A stretch of DNA of 64,000 nucleotides from Flavicella marina (GTDB lineage Bacteria > Bacteroidota > Bacteroidia > Flavobacteriales > Flavobacteriaceae): the NCBI RefSeq assembly GCF_009193215.1, contig NZ_VYVA01000003.1:372001-436000 (forward strand), written 5' to 3'. The translations under genes were made by a program, and so were the position numbers. The notes beneath the pieces are model-generated. The model was not told where the DNA came from, did not search any database, and saw nothing but the letters and a program-made list of their open reading frames with translations. The first letter of the stretch is position 1; every line of letters begins with the position of its first letter. Shown in pieces: positions 26,712-36,033 of this stretch.

Positions 26712-26719
26712 TACATTTG
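26712..26719 (+). promoter_or_regulatory. -7 promoter element of anmK
   Basis: TACATTTG is a full match to TAnnTTTG and lies 16 bp upstream of the ATG. The -33 position has only a T-rich stretch rather than a TTG. Confidence 0.4.
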
Positions 26720-26735
26720 TTAAGAATAGAATTGT

Positions 26736-27800
26736 ATGAAGAACACATATTATTGTATCGGAATCATGTCAGGAACTTCATTGGATGGAGTTGATTTGGT
26801 ATATGCAACACTGACTAGTGATGAAAATTACTCGTATCAGATACTTAAGACCAAAACCTATGTTTATTCGCAAGAATGGCTTGTTGCTTTAAAAGAAGCT
26901 TTTCATAAGAAACCGGTAGAGTTAATCGAACTTGATGTTCGGTATGGTAAATATACAGGGGAGCTTGCAAAACAATTTATTATTGAAAATTCTATTGAAC
27001 AAATAGATTTCATAGCCTCTCATGGTCATACCATTTTTCATAAACCCGAAATGGGCTACACTTTGCAAATTGGCTCAGGAAAAGAAATAGCCAACATAAC
27101 CCAATGCAAAACAATTTGCGACTTTCGAACGCAAGATGTAAAATTTGGTGGTCAAGGAGCTCCATTGGTTCCTGTCGGAGATAGTCTTTTGTTTTCAGAT
27201 TTTGATTATTGTTTGAATCTAGGTGGTTTTGCGAATGTTTCTTATCGAAGATGCAGCGAGAGACTGGCCTATGATATATGTCCAGTGAATATTGTGCTGA
27301 ATTATTATGTACAACAATATGATTTGTCTTTTGATGAAGGTGGGCAGATTGCTAAATCAGGTAAAGTACATGAATCTTTGTTAAAGGCGTTAAATGCTAA
27401 TTCTTTTTACCAGCAAAAACCTCCTAAATCTTTGGGGTTTGAATTTGTGTCGCAACAAATTATTCCCTTAATCGATACTTTTGACTTAGCGTTAAAAGAT
27501 ATTTTGAGAACCTTTGTTGAGCATGCTGCTATCCAAATTTCTGCAGTTGTAAATAGAAAAGAAAAGTCAAAAACCTTGATTACCGGTGGTGGAGCTTATA
27601 ATAGTTTTTTGATAGAAAGACTACAGGTTTTATCAATCACAGAAATATCAATACCCGAGAAAGATTTGGTTGAGTTTAAAGAGGCGCTCATTTTTGGGTT
27701 GCTTGGCTTGTTGAAAATAGAGGAGAAGGTAAATTGTTTGAAAAGTGTTACTGGAGCAAGTAAAGATCATTCGAGTGGTGCGATTTATTATCCTAATTAG
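26736..27800 (+). CDS. anmK: anhydro-N-acetylmuramic acid kinase
   Basis: A 354-residue sugar kinase of the anhMurNAc kinase family, slightly shorter than the Escherichia coli enzyme. The N-terminal ATP-binding motif GIMSGTSLDGVDLVYA (residues 9-24) is diagnostic. Further blocks are SHGHTIFHKP near 93, FRTQDVKFGGQGAPLVPVGD near 130-149, LNLGGFANVSY near 162-172, and TGGGAYN in the C-terminal lobe. The enzyme opens and phosphorylates 1,6-anhydroMurNAc to MurNAc-6-phosphate in peptidoglycan recycling. It is monocistronic, with its own -7 element. Confidence 0.95.
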   Translation: MKNTYYCIGIMSGTSLDGVDLVYATLTSDENYSYQILKTKTYVYSQEWLVALKEAFHKKPVELIELDVRYGKYTGELAKQFIIENSIEQIDFIASHGHTIFHKPEMGYTLQIGSGKEIANITQCKTICDFRTQDVKFGGQGAPLVPVGDSLLFSDFDYCLNLGGFANVSYRRCSERLAYDICPVNIVLNYYVQQYDLSFDEGGQIAKSGKVHESLLKALNANSFYQQKPPKSLGFEFVSQQIIPLIDTFDLALKDILRTFVEHAAIQISAVVNRKEKSKTLITGGGAYNSFLIERLQVLSITEISIPEKDLVEFKEALIFGLLGLLKIEEKVNCLKSVTGASKDHSSGAIYYPN

Positions 27801-28094
27801 AACTGCATTTTTTCATGTGTTTCTATGTAAATAATCCGAAATTTCTAAGATTTTAACTGTGTGGTTGGGAAATTTTTAGTGATTTGTGTGTTTGCTTCGA
27901 TTTTTTTTGACTGCAAAAAATATTCAAATGCTAATTTTTAGAGGTAAAAAAATTAAGGAGTATAAAAAACTGGATTGATTTTTAACAGAATCATTATTTC
28001 TGTGTGCGAAATCCTTTGCGTAAAGAAATCATGTTAAAAAGGAAGGTTTCTTTCTTAGAATTTAGTAGCTTAGGCGTTCTAAAATTTTATAATT
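27801..28094. other. 294-bp intergenic region, anmK to nhaB-type gene
   Basis: The longest stretch without a gene in the window. It is AT-rich and carries no reading frame, tRNA or strong hairpin. No complete TTG/TAnnTTTG pair was found, although the nhaB-type gene must have a promoter here or in its 5' leader. Confidence 0.5.
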
Positions 28095-29564
28095 ATGTTC
28101 AAAAATTTCTTAGGTAAAAGTCCGTCTTGGTTCAAAGTTACGATGCTTTTCTTTTTAGTGATTAATATTCCAATTTATTTTTTAAATCCAACTGTGTCTG
28201 CGTGGATCTTTATCGCAGAATTTATTTTTACACTGGCGATGGCATTAAAATGTTATCCGTTGCAGTCAGGTGGTTTGTTGGCCATTGAAGTGTTGTTACT
28301 TGGTTTAACAACTCCTCACAATGCATATCACGAAGTTGAGCAAAACTTAGAGGTGATTTTGTTGTTGGTATTCATGGTTGCAGGTATTTACTTCATGAAA
28401 CCTTTATTGATGTATATTTTCAGTAAGATTTTCTCTAAAATTAAATCGAAAGTAGCTTTGTCATTATTGTTTGTGTTTATGGCGGCCGTATTGTCTGCAT
28501 TCTTAGATGCATTGACTGTTACTGCGGTTTTAATTAGTGTTGCTGTTGGTTTTTATGGTGTATATCACAAAATTCATTCAAGTGCTTCAGACTACGATGG
28601 AGATGGAGTGATTGATAGCAAACAATTAAGTGGAGAGAACCTTGAGCAATTTAGAAGTTTCTTGAGAAGTTTGATTATGCATGGAGTTGTAGGTACTGCT
28701 TTAGGTGGTGTTTGTACTTTGGTAGGAGAGCCTCAAAACTTGTTGATTGGAGAAAGAATGGGATGGGATTTTATTGAATTCTTCTTCCAAATGGGGCCAA
28801 TTACAATGCCAGTTTTATTATGTGGTTTGTTGACAACAGTATTTTTAGAGTTGACAGGTTGGTTTGGTTTCGGAGCCAGAAGACCTCAAATAGTAAATCA
28901 AATTATTGATGGTTACACGAAAGCTGAAGATGAAAAAAGAACGGATAAAGAAAAATATGCCTTAATAGTACAAGGTGTTGCTGCGGTATTGTTAATTATT
29001 GGATTGGCAACTCATGCTGCACCAGTTGGTTTTATCGGATTAGGTTTGATTGTGTTTCAAACGGCATTTATGGGGATTATCGAAGAACATGCTTTGGGGC
29101 ATGCCTTTGAAGAAGCATTGCCTTTTACAGGGTTGATTGTTGTGTTTTTTGTGATCGTTGCTATGATTCACGACCAACATTTGTTTACTCCTATTATTGA
29201 ATGGGCGTTGCACCAAGATCCAGACGCACAGCCAGGTTTGTTCTATATAGCAAATGGAGTTCTTTCAGCAATTAGTGACAACGTGTTTGTAGCTACTGTA
29301 TATATCAGTGAAGTACAACAAGCATTTGAGTCAGGTCAGATTTCAAGAGAGCATTTTGAGAAATTGGCAATTGCAATTAATACAGGTACAAATTTACCAA
29401 GTGTTGCAACACCAAACGGACAGGCTGCATTCTTATTCTTATTAACCTCTTCATTAGCTCCATTGATTAACTTATCATACGGAACAATGGTTAAAATGGC
29501 GTTGCCTTATACGATTGTATTAGGTGGAGTTGGTTATATGATGGTAAACTTAGTTTTGCACTAA
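28095..29564 (+). CDS. nhaB: NhaB-type Na+/H+ antiporter
   Basis: A 489-residue protein with about twelve hydrophobic segments. It matches NhaB antiporters: [27 protein letters not shown] near residues 134-160, [22 protein letters not shown] near 206-227, and [23 protein letters not shown] near 430-452 are conserved family blocks with their polar, ion-binding residues. It exports Na+ in exchange for protons across the inner membrane, as expected for a marine bacterium. A strong terminator follows, so it is a single-gene unit. Confidence 0.93.
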   Translation: MFKNFLGKSPSWFKVTMLFFLVINIPIYFLNPTVSAWIFIAEFIFTLAMALKCYPLQSGGLLAIEVLLLGLTTPHNAYHEVEQNLEVILLLVFMVAGIYFMKPLLMYIFSKIFSKIKSKVALSLLFVFMAAVLSAFLDALTVTAVLISVAVGFYGVYHKIHSSASDYDGDGVIDSKQLSGENLEQFRSFLRSLIMHGVVGTALGGVCTLVGEPQNLLIGERMGWDFIEFFFQMGPITMPVLLCGLLTTVFLELTGWFGFGARRPQIVNQIIDGYTKAEDEKRTDKEKYALIVQGVAAVLLIIGLATHAAPVGFIGLGLIVFQTAFMGIIEEHALGHAFEEALPFTGLIVVFFVIVAMIHDQHLFTPIIEWALHQDPDAQPGLFYIANGVLSAISDNVFVATVYISEVQQAFESGQISREHFEKLAIAINTGTNLPSVATPNGQAAFLFLLTSSLAPLINLSYGTMVKMALPYTIVLGGVGYMMVNLVLH

Positions 29565-29589
29565 GCATCAAAAAAACATATAAACTTAA

Positions 29590-29621
29590 AAGGAGCCTTC
29601 GAAAGAATGGCTCCTTTTTTA
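29590..29621 (+). terminator. rho-independent terminator of the nhaB-type gene
   Basis: Arms AAGGAGCC (29590-29597) and GGCTCCTT (29609-29616), with inner pairing TTC/GAA around a GAAA loop, followed by a T-run to 29621. Confidence 0.85.
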
Positions 29622-29724
29622 TTGTATACAAGATTCGAAATAATATTTATGAATTAATTAAATCAAAAACAATTTACTATTCGTATTTTCGTTTTCTTTA
29701 AATACCTAACAAAATCTATTTCAT

Positions 29725-30414
29725 ATGTTATCATTGTTTCAAGAAGCCATCGTCAATACAGAAGAGGTAGTTTCAGAAGAAAAAACATTGTCTATCTATA
29801 AATTAATCATGGAAGGCGGTGTTGGTGGTCAGCTCATTATAGCTATTTTATTAGTGCTTTTAGCAGTTACCTTGTACATTTACTTCGAACGTTTTTTTGC
29901 AATTAAAGCAGCGACAAAAATTGATAAAGATTTTATGAATCAAATCAAAGATCATGTTGCGAATGGAAACTTAGAAGCTGCGAAGTCGTTGTGTTCGAAT
30001 GCAGAAACACCGGTAGCTAGTTTGATCGGTACAGGTATTTCTCGAATAGGGAAACCGTTAGAAGATATCAATACGGCTATTGAAAATGCAGGGAAGTTAG
30101 AGGTTTACAAATTAGAAAATAATGTGAGTGTTGTGGCTACTATAGCCGGAGCAGCACCGATGATTGGTTTTTTGGGTACGGTAATAGGTATGATTATTTC
30201 AATACATGAAATTGCCAATGCTGGAGGACAAATTGATATCAAACTATTAGCTGATGGACTGTATACAGCCATGACAACTACAGTTGGTGGGTTGATTGTA
30301 GGAATTATTTCATACATATCGTACAATCACCTAGTGGTTAAAACAGATAAAGTAGTATATCAAATGGAAGCTAAAACGGTTGAGTTTTTAGATCTATTAA
30401 ACGAACCCGTATAA
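29725..30414 (+). CDS. exbB: MotA/TolQ/ExbB-family proton channel
   Basis: A 229-residue inner-membrane protein with three membrane segments: about 33-52, then a pair near 136-160 and 176-195. The conserved ExbB/TolQ blocks are the loop GTGISRIGKPLEDI near 93 and the proton-channel region IAGAAPMIGFLGTVIGMI near 138-155, with a TTTVGGLIVG motif near 185. It forms the proton-driven stator with ExbD to energise TonB or a similar transducer. The next two genes, exbD and tonB, follow at 10 and 4 bp. Confidence 0.93.
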   Translation: MLSLFQEAIVNTEEVVSEEKTLSIYKLIMEGGVGGQLIIAILLVLLAVTLYIYFERFFAIKAATKIDKDFMNQIKDHVANGNLEAAKSLCSNAETPVASLIGTGISRIGKPLEDINTAIENAGKLEVYKLENNVSVVATIAGAAPMIGFLGTVIGMIISIHEIANAGGQIDIKLLADGLYTAMTTTVGGLIVGIISYISYNHLVVKTDKVVYQMEAKTVEFLDLLNEPV

Positions 30415-30424
30415 AAATTGACTT

Positions 30425-30817
30425 ATGAATATACGAGGTAGAAATAAAGTAGATCCGAATTTCAATATGTCGTCAATGACAGATATTGTTTTTTTGTTGT
30501 TGATATTTTTTATGTTGACTTCTACTTTGGTTACAGTAAATGCGATTGACGTGTTGCTTCCGAAAGCAGGAGGGAAAACAGAAAATAAATCTTCAATAGC
30601 TGTTTCTATTACTAAAGACGCAAAGTTTTATATGGATGGCAAAGAAGTTACAGAAACAAATTTAGAGAGTGCTATCAAAAAAGAGTTTGCTACATCAGAG
30701 ACTAAAACTTTGGTGATTCGAGGAGATCGAGAAGTGTCTTACAAAAATATTATGTACGTGATTGATATTGCAAATCGCAACAAAATAAAAATGATACTTG
30801 CCGTAAAAGGAATGTAG
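30425..30817 (+). CDS. exbD: ExbD/TolR-family biopolymer transport protein
   Basis: A 130-residue single-helix protein. The N-terminal membrane helix carries the essential acidic residue in MTDIVFLLLIFFML (Asp20), which takes part in proton translocation with ExbB. The periplasmic part has the usual beta-alpha fold ending in NRNKIKMILAVKG. It sits between exbB and the TonB-like gene in one operon. Confidence 0.95.
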   Translation: MNIRGRNKVDPNFNMSSMTDIVFLLLIFFMLTSTLVTVNAIDVLLPKAGGKTENKSSIAVSITKDAKFYMDGKEVTETNLESAIKKEFATSETKTLVIRGDREVSYKNIMYVIDIANRNKIKMILAVKGM

Positions 30818-30821
30818 TGCT

Positions 30822-31655
30822 ATGAAATATCTAGAAACAAAACACGAACGAAAATCTGCTGCAATCACAGTATTGTTGATGGCGGCTATATTACTTCTGA
30901 TGTTGTTTTTTGGAATGCGCTATATGGATCCTCCAGAAGAATATGGAATCGCAATTAATTTTGGTACATCAGATGTCGGTAATGGTTCACCTGTTTTTAA
31001 AGAAACGGTAAAATCTACTCAGCAACCAACACAGCAGCAAAGCATTCCCAAACAGCAAGCGAAACCTGTTGAAGAAGTAAAAGAAGAGGTGTTAACACAG
31101 AACACAGAAGAAGCTCCGGTAATTCAAAAAGAGAAAGTAGTAAAGAAAGAAACGCCAACGCCTCAAGAAAAACCAAAAGAGATAGAAAAACCTGCTGTAA
31201 AGGAAGCACCTAAACCTTCGGAAGCGACACAAGCTGCCTTGTCTAATTTGTTAAACGGTAACCCATCAGAGGGAGATGAAACGAAAGGTGAAGGAGATGA
31301 TGCTGAGGCTGGTTTGAAAGGAAGTGAGTTAGGAGATCCAAATTCGTCGAAATATTACGGAAATGGAGGTTCTGGGGGTGATGGAAATTATCGATTAGGA
31401 AATAGAAAAGCCATAGAAAAACCACAAATACAATCGGATTGTAATGAAGATGGAATTGTTGTGATTAACATTGAGGTTGATAGAAGAGGGAATGTTAATA
31501 GAGTGTCATTAAGTCTAAAAGGGAGTAATACTACGTCACCTTGTCTAGTAGAAATTGCTAAAAAAGCGGCTTTAAGCACGAAATGGAGTGCAGATCCAGA
31601 AGCCTCACCTGGACAAAAGGGAACAATTATTTATCATTTTTCATTATCTGAATAG
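30822..31655 (+). CDS. tonB: TonB-like energy transducer
   Basis: A 277-residue protein with an N-terminal membrane helix (about 15-31). A long periplasmic spacer rich in Pro, Glu, Lys and Gln (about 60-135) is followed by a Gly-rich region and a C-terminal domain in which SDCNEDGIVVINIEVDRRGNVNRV (about 205-228) matches the TonB C-terminal fold used to contact receptors. Gene order exbB-exbD-tonB with 10 and 4 bp gaps defines the energising complex for the TonB-dependent receptors, such as the one at 43636-45876. The spacer's repetitive codons produce spurious opposite-strand frames. Confidence 0.9.
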   Translation: MKYLETKHERKSAAITVLLMAAILLLMLFFGMRYMDPPEEYGIAINFGTSDVGNGSPVFKETVKSTQQPTQQQSIPKQQAKPVEEVKEEVLTQNTEEAPVIQKEKVVKKETPTPQEKPKEIEKPAVKEAPKPSEATQAALSNLLNGNPSEGDETKGEGDDAEAGLKGSELGDPNSSKYYGNGGSGGDGNYRLGNRKAIEKPQIQSDCNEDGIVVINIEVDRRGNVNRVSLSLKGSNTTSPCLVEIAKKAALSTKWSADPEASPGQKGTIIYHFSLSE

Positions 31656-31677
31656 CAGTATTTCGGAATCTAAACTT

Positions 31678-32898
31678 ATGAATTATCAAGAAACACTAAA
31701 TTGGTTATTTGTTCAGTTACCTATGTACCAACGACAGGGAGCTGCAGCCTATAAAAAAGATTTGTCGAATACCATTTTATTGGCAGATACGATTGGAAAT
31801 CCACAAAACAACTTCAAATCCATTCATGTTGCCGGAACCAATGGTAAGGGGTCTTGTAGTCATATGCTTGCGTCAATTTTACAAGAAGCAGGTTATAAAG
31901 TAGGGTTGTATACTTCTCCACATTTGATTGATTTTCGAGAACGCATCAAAATAAATGGAGCTGAGATTTCTGAAGAAAAAGTAATTTCATTCGTCGCTAA
32001 GAACAAAGGTTTTTTCGAAGCGCAGCAATTATCGTTTTTTGAAATGACAGTCGGATTGGCATTTGAATATTTTAGTGATGAAAAAGTGGATTTTGCTGTC
32101 GTTGAAGTGGGTCTAGGAGGAAGGTTAGATTCTACAAATATTATTCAACCAGAAGTGTCATTGATTACGAATATAGGATTAGATCATACCAAGTTTTTAG
32201 GAGATACTCTAGGAAAAATAGCATTTGAAAAAGGAGGAATTATTAAAGAAAATATACCCGTAGTCATTGGGGAATACCAAGAAGAGACGTTTTCTGTTTT
32301 TGAAAAGTTGGCTCAAAAGAAACATGCACCTTTGTTTTTGGCTAGTGAGGGAGACGACAGAAAATATCCGTCAGATCTAATCGGAAGTTATCAAAAACAC
32401 AATATAAAATCGGTGGTAAAGACGGTTGAGGTATTACGAAGCAAAGGGTTTAGAATAGAAGAAGAACGAGTAAGAAAAGGCTTGCTACATGTTCAGAAGA
32501 ATACAAATCTTTTAGGGAGATGGCAGGTATTGCAAACGAGTCCCAAAACAATTTGCGACACTGCACATAATAAAGAAGGCTTGAAGTATACCTTAGCGCA
32601 ATTGCAAGAAGAATCTTACGATAAATTGCATATTGTTTTAGGAGTCGTCGATGATAAAGATTTATCTAAGATTTTACCTTTATTTCCTGAAAATGCATAT
32701 TATTATTTTTGCAAACCTAATTTAGGTAGAGGTTTAGACGCTTCGGTGTTACAAAGCAATGCTGGTGAATTTCAGCTGAAAGGATCGGTTTTTGATTCTG
32801 TAAATCAGGCATATAAAAAGGCTTTGTCAGTTGCGCATTCATCAGACTGTATTTATATCGGAGGAAGCACATTTGTCGTTGCAGAAATTTTACAATAA
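31678..32898 (+). CDS. folC: bifunctional folylpolyglutamate synthase/dihydrofolate synthase
   Basis: A 406-residue Mur-ligase-family enzyme. The ATG at 31678 is chosen because a longer frame begins inside the tonB gene. The ATP-binding P-loop VAGTNGKGSCSHMLASIL (about 51-68) and VEVGLGGRLDSTNII (about 141-155) are diagnostic for FolC, along with LITNIGLDHTKFLG and CDTAHNKEGLKYTL. It adds dihydropteroate or glutamate to form dihydrofolate and polyglutamylated folates in the cytoplasm. It starts 22 bp after tonB and may be cotranscribed with it. Confidence 0.95.
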   Translation: MNYQETLNWLFVQLPMYQRQGAAAYKKDLSNTILLADTIGNPQNNFKSIHVAGTNGKGSCSHMLASILQEAGYKVGLYTSPHLIDFRERIKINGAEISEEKVISFVAKNKGFFEAQQLSFFEMTVGLAFEYFSDEKVDFAVVEVGLGGRLDSTNIIQPEVSLITNIGLDHTKFLGDTLGKIAFEKGGIIKENIPVVIGEYQEETFSVFEKLAQKKHAPLFLASEGDDRKYPSDLIGSYQKHNIKSVVKTVEVLRSKGFRIEEERVRKGLLHVQKNTNLLGRWQVLQTSPKTICDTAHNKEGLKYTLAQLQEESYDKLHIVLGVVDDKDLSKILPLFPENAYYYFCKPNLGRGLDASVLQSNAGEFQLKGSVFDSVNQAYKKALSVAHSSDCIYIGGSTFVVAEILQ

Positions 32899-32953
32899 AA
32901 ACGAAAAAATGTTTGGTCAGTTTTAACATTGGTCTTATATTTGCCACCGCTAA

Positions 32954-33031
32954 GGGCAATTAGCTCAGTTGGTTCAGAGCACCTCGTTTACACCGAGGGG
33001 GTCGGGGGTTCGAATCCCTCATTGCCCACCA
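32954..33031 (+). tRNA. tRNA-Val (anticodon TAC)
   Basis: A complete cloverleaf is encoded: acceptor GGGCAAT paired with ATTGCCC, D-arm, anticodon stem CCTCG/CGAGG with loop TTTACAC (anticodon TAC at 32989-32991), T-arm GGGGG-TTCGAAT-CCCTC with one G-U pair, and an encoded CCA at 33029-33031. It stands alone downstream of folC and has its own terminator. There is no integrase or duplicated 3' end nearby to suggest an integration site. Confidence 0.95.
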
Positions 33032-33040
33032 AGTTTAAAA

Positions 33041-33068
33041 GGCTACACAATTTGTGTAGCCTTTTTTT
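33041..33068 (+). terminator. rho-independent terminator after tRNA-Val
   Basis: A near-perfect stem GGCTACACAA / TTGTGTAGCC (33041-33050, 33052-33061), followed by seven T. Confidence 0.85.
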
Positions 33069-33081
33069 ATGCGTTTCAAAT

Positions 33082-34026
33082 TTATAGATAAAATTTAAGT
33101 CCAAGCATTACTTTACTGATGGAAGTATTAGCTTCTACACTTTTCAATTGAACATCATAAAATGTAAACTGTAAACCTAGTTCATAATCGTTTGAACCCG
33201 TATAGTCAATTTTTCCTGTATATAAACTAGAGTATCCTCTATTGTCCATAGAAACTTCAGGGGTTGAAGTCAGTGAGTAACCAAGTGCTAAACTAATAGG
33301 GACTTCGTATTTTATGTTTAGATTTACATCACCCAAAATACCCATGGTAACATAATTGTCTATGGTTCCACGTTGCAAAGACTCACCTTGACTTATGTGA
33401 AAATTAGCTTGAAGTCCGTAAGACGGGTTAAATGCGTAAGCAGCTCTTAAGCCAATACCGACAGATGTAGAAGGGACTTTTTTACTCAACGTAGGATAAG
33501 GTTCCCCTTCGATTACATCTTGTAAATATTCAGCAACATTGATAAAGTTCCCTGTTAATGCAGTTGCTTTTATCGATCCAGAGAGAATAAATTTTTCGGT
33601 TTCTTTTAATTTGATCAACCAGCCAATATCTCCTCCCGATACCGAATTAATACCATCAGCAACGATTGTTGACATGTCAGATCCAAGTCTTCCTGCCAGC
33701 TTCACTGATAAAAATAATGATAGCCAAGAGTTGAATTTTTGTTGGTACTGAGCATTGAAATCAACGTAGAATATTTTTCCTTGAAACCTGAAAAGTTCTC
33801 TGTCTCCAATTTCAACACCTGGAATTGTTATTAACGAGGTAGAACCGAAACCTACATCAGTAGACAAGCTTGTCGCTATAAATGGACTTTTGAGTTGTGT
33901 GGTTGTAGCAAATCGGTGTCCGTTTAACATGGGAATTCTGTTGCGAATAGTTTCTGATTTTTCCTGTGCGTCGGTAGCCTGAAAAACAGTACAGAAGAAC
34001 AATAGTAAGAGTAGCTGCTTTTTCAT
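33082..34026 (-). CDS. outer-membrane beta-barrel-like protein of unknown function
   Basis: A 314-residue exported protein (signal peptide to about residue 20, cleavage near TDAQ). The mature part has many short amphipathic strands and ends in KVMLGLKFYL, a terminal aromatic/hydrophobic strand of the kind seen in outer-membrane barrels. No known family is recognisable. It overlaps the PorT-like gene by 4 bp (ATGA), so it is probably translated in coupling with that protein. Confidence 0.72.
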   Translation of the reverse strand: MKKQLLLLLFFCTVFQATDAQEKSETIRNRIPMLNGHRFATTTQLKSPFIATSLSTDVGFGSTSLITIPGVEIGDRELFRFQGKIFYVDFNAQYQQKFNSWLSLFLSVKLAGRLGSDMSTIVADGINSVSGGDIGWLIKLKETEKFILSGSIKATALTGNFINVAEYLQDVIEGEPYPTLSKKVPSTSVGIGLRAAYAFNPSYGLQANFHISQGESLQRGTIDNYVTMGILGDVNLNIKYEVPISLALGYSLTSTPEVSMDNRGYSSLYTGKIDYTGSNDYELGLQFTFYDVQLKSVEANTSISKVMLGLKFYL

Positions 34027-34673
34027 AATTTATTTTTTCTGCTCGTTAATGGTATTTCAATACCTGTAAGTAGTTTGTATGATGAGCTTTTAACTCTTGG
34101 GATTAAATCGTTAACAATAGGGTCTTCTGTGATGTTGTCAAGACCTTGTGCATATCGTGCTTCTACAAACAAAATTGTATTTCCAATGGCAAACTTATAT
34201 CCTGTCCCAAACTGTATGGAGAAATTCCATGAGTTGACACTTATGTCTAACGGTTCTGATGAGCCGTCGTTATATGTGAGTTCATTGTTTAGTAATAGAG
34301 CCGACTCGATTCCGCCTATAGCGTAAAATTTTTTGTTGTTACTACTAACTTTTACCAATACCGGTATGCTAAAATAATTCAACTTTACTTTCAAACTATC
34401 TACAGGGTAATAGCTGTCTTTTTTTATATGACTTATTTTTGTTCCTTCTTGACTATATGAAGGCTGTATGCTAATGGCAATGCTTTTTGAAACAGGAATG
34501 TCTACAAAAGCACTAAAAATAGCTCCTACCTTACTTTTATATGCTGTGTTCGGTTCTGCGTCTCCGTTTAATTTGCTAGAGTTTATACCTCCTTGAAAGC
34601 CGATATTGACTTGTGCAAAAGAAATTGATTGAATTGTGAAAAATAGAATTAAGAGAAGGAGTTTGTGTCGCAT
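34023..34673 (-). CDS. PorT-family-like outer-membrane beta-barrel protein
   Basis: A 216-residue protein with a signal peptide (cleavage near SFAQ, residue 20). The mature sequence VNIGFQGGINSSKLNGD and later FAIGGIES, then VEARYAQGLDNI, matches small 8-strand barrels of the PorT/OMP_b-brl_2 type. Some PorT-type proteins serve type IX secretion, but many paralogues do not, and this gene is not adjacent to a T9SS cluster. It is the first gene of a leftward pair with an uncharacterised barrel gene. No terminator was seen between the pair and rodA. Confidence 0.75.
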   Translation of the reverse strand: MRHKLLLLILFFTIQSISFAQVNIGFQGGINSSKLNGDAEPNTAYKSKVGAIFSAFVDIPVSKSIAISIQPSYSQEGTKISHIKKDSYYPVDSLKVKLNYFSIPVLVKVSSNNKKFYAIGGIESALLLNNELTYNDGSSEPLDISVNSWNFSIQFGTGYKFAIGNTILFVEARYAQGLDNITEDPIVNDLIPRVKSSSYKLLTGIEIPLTSRKNKL

Positions 34674-34755
34674 AGTTGATGTTGCTTCTTAGATACACTA
34701 AAATACAAGTATTTTTTGAGAATTGGTTTTAGTACTCATGAAAAATGAATAGTAA

Positions 34756-36033
34756 TTACAGTTCGTATGATTTGCTAGCATCTAGCTTGATAAAAATAAA
34801 TAATAGTATGGTGAATCCCCATAACCCAGAACCTCCATAGCTAAAGAAGGGTAAAGGTATTCCTATGGTAGGAAAAAGTCCGATTACCATACCAATATTG
34901 ATTAGGTAATGGAAAAAGAAAATTGCAGCAATGCCATACCCATAGACACGACTAAATGTAGTTTTTTGTCTTTCTGCAAGCTGTATAATTCTAAGCACAA
35001 AAAAAGTGAATACGATAATCAGGAGTGAAGTACCCAAAAATCCCCATTCCTCACCGATAGTACTAAAGATATAATCGGTGTGTTGTTCAGGCACAAAATT
35101 TCCTTGGGTTCTATCACCTTGTAAATATCCTTTTCCTGAGAAGCCACCAGATTTAATAGTTAATACAGATTGGTTGGTGTTGTAGCCTACACCTCTAGTG
35201 TCATTCGATTTTCCTAGAAGTATATTAAAACGATCTCTGTGTCGTTGTTCAAAAATGTTATTGTATACATAGTCTACACTAAAGATAAAAAGCCCACAAA
35301 TAGCATAGAGACCCATGATATTCATCCATTGAAACTTCAAAGACTTTTTTCGGTAATAGATAATATATAGGATGAATAATGAGAAGATTGTATATGTGGA
35401 TAACAAGACAATATTGAAGCCAAATGCTAAGGTTAATATAAATACAAGTATGGCAAAACCGCCTATTGCAATATAGTAGATAGGTAATCCTTCACGGTAT
35501 AGAACAAAGAAAAATGCAGTGTAGATCAAAGCCGATCCAGGATCGGGCTGTAGGGTGATTAAAACTGCAGGTAAGAAGATAATGAAGAAAGCCTTAATTT
35601 GATTTTTGAATAATTTCAAATCATATTGTTTGTCGTTCAGCAATCTTGCCAAAGCTAAGACTGTTGCAAATTTTGCAAACTCCGAAGGTTGCAAGCTTGT
35701 AGCGCCCAAGTCATACCATGAGGTTGCTCCATTTATCTTTTTACCGAACACGAATAATCCGGCAAGTGAAGCCATTGATATCAAATAGATAATAGAAGAA
35801 AACCGTTCAAAAATTTTAGAATCAACAAACAAAATTCCAATGACGAGAAGAAAACTAAGACCAATCCAAAGTATTTGTTTTCCGTGTTTCGTTGAAAAGT
35901 CAAACAATGATACTGCTTCGTCAGAATGTGTAGCAGCGTAAATATTCATCCATCCAAAAAGGATTAAAAATAAATAGAGAAAAACCAACGTAAAGTCCAC
36001 TCCAAAAAATATGTTATTCCTCTGTGCTCTCAC
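34756..36033 (-). CDS. rodA: rod-shape peptidoglycan glycosyltransferase RodA
   Basis: A 425-residue SEDS-family membrane protein with about ten helices. Family motifs are visible: SLQPSEFAKFATVLALARLL near 115-134, TLQPDPGSALIY near 159-170, and a C-terminal NIGMVIGLFPTIGIPLPFFSYGGSG that is diagnostic of RodA/FtsW. It polymerises lipid II into glycan strands during lateral wall growth, working with PBP2 (mrdA). It overlaps mrdA by 20 bp and is the last gene of the mreB-mreC-mreD-mrdA-rodA operon. Confidence 0.96.
   Translation of the reverse strand: MRAQRNNIFFGVDFTLVFLYLFLILFGWMNIYAATHSDEAVSLFDFSTKHGKQILWIGLSFLLVIGILFVDSKIFERFSSIIYLISMASLAGLFVFGKKINGATSWYDLGATSLQPSEFAKFATVLALARLLNDKQYDLKLFKNQIKAFFIIFLPAVLITLQPDPGSALIYTAFFFVLYREGLPIYYIAIGGFAILVFILTLAFGFNIVLLSTYTIFSLFILYIIYYRKKSLKFQWMNIMGLYAICGLFIFSVDYVYNNIFEQRHRDRFNILLGKSNDTRGVGYNTNQSVLTIKSGGFSGKGYLQGDRTQGNFVPEQHTDYIFSTIGEEWGFLGTSLLIIVFTFFVLRIIQLAERQKTTFSRVYGYGIAAIFFFHYLINIGMVIGLFPTIGIPLPFFSYGGSGLWGFTILLFIFIKLDASKSYEL

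Noticed and set aside
32954-33068. tRNA-Val as an integration site for a mobile element
   Set aside because: There is no integrase, no duplicated tRNA 3' end and no change in base composition downstream; ordinary leftward genes follow the terminator.
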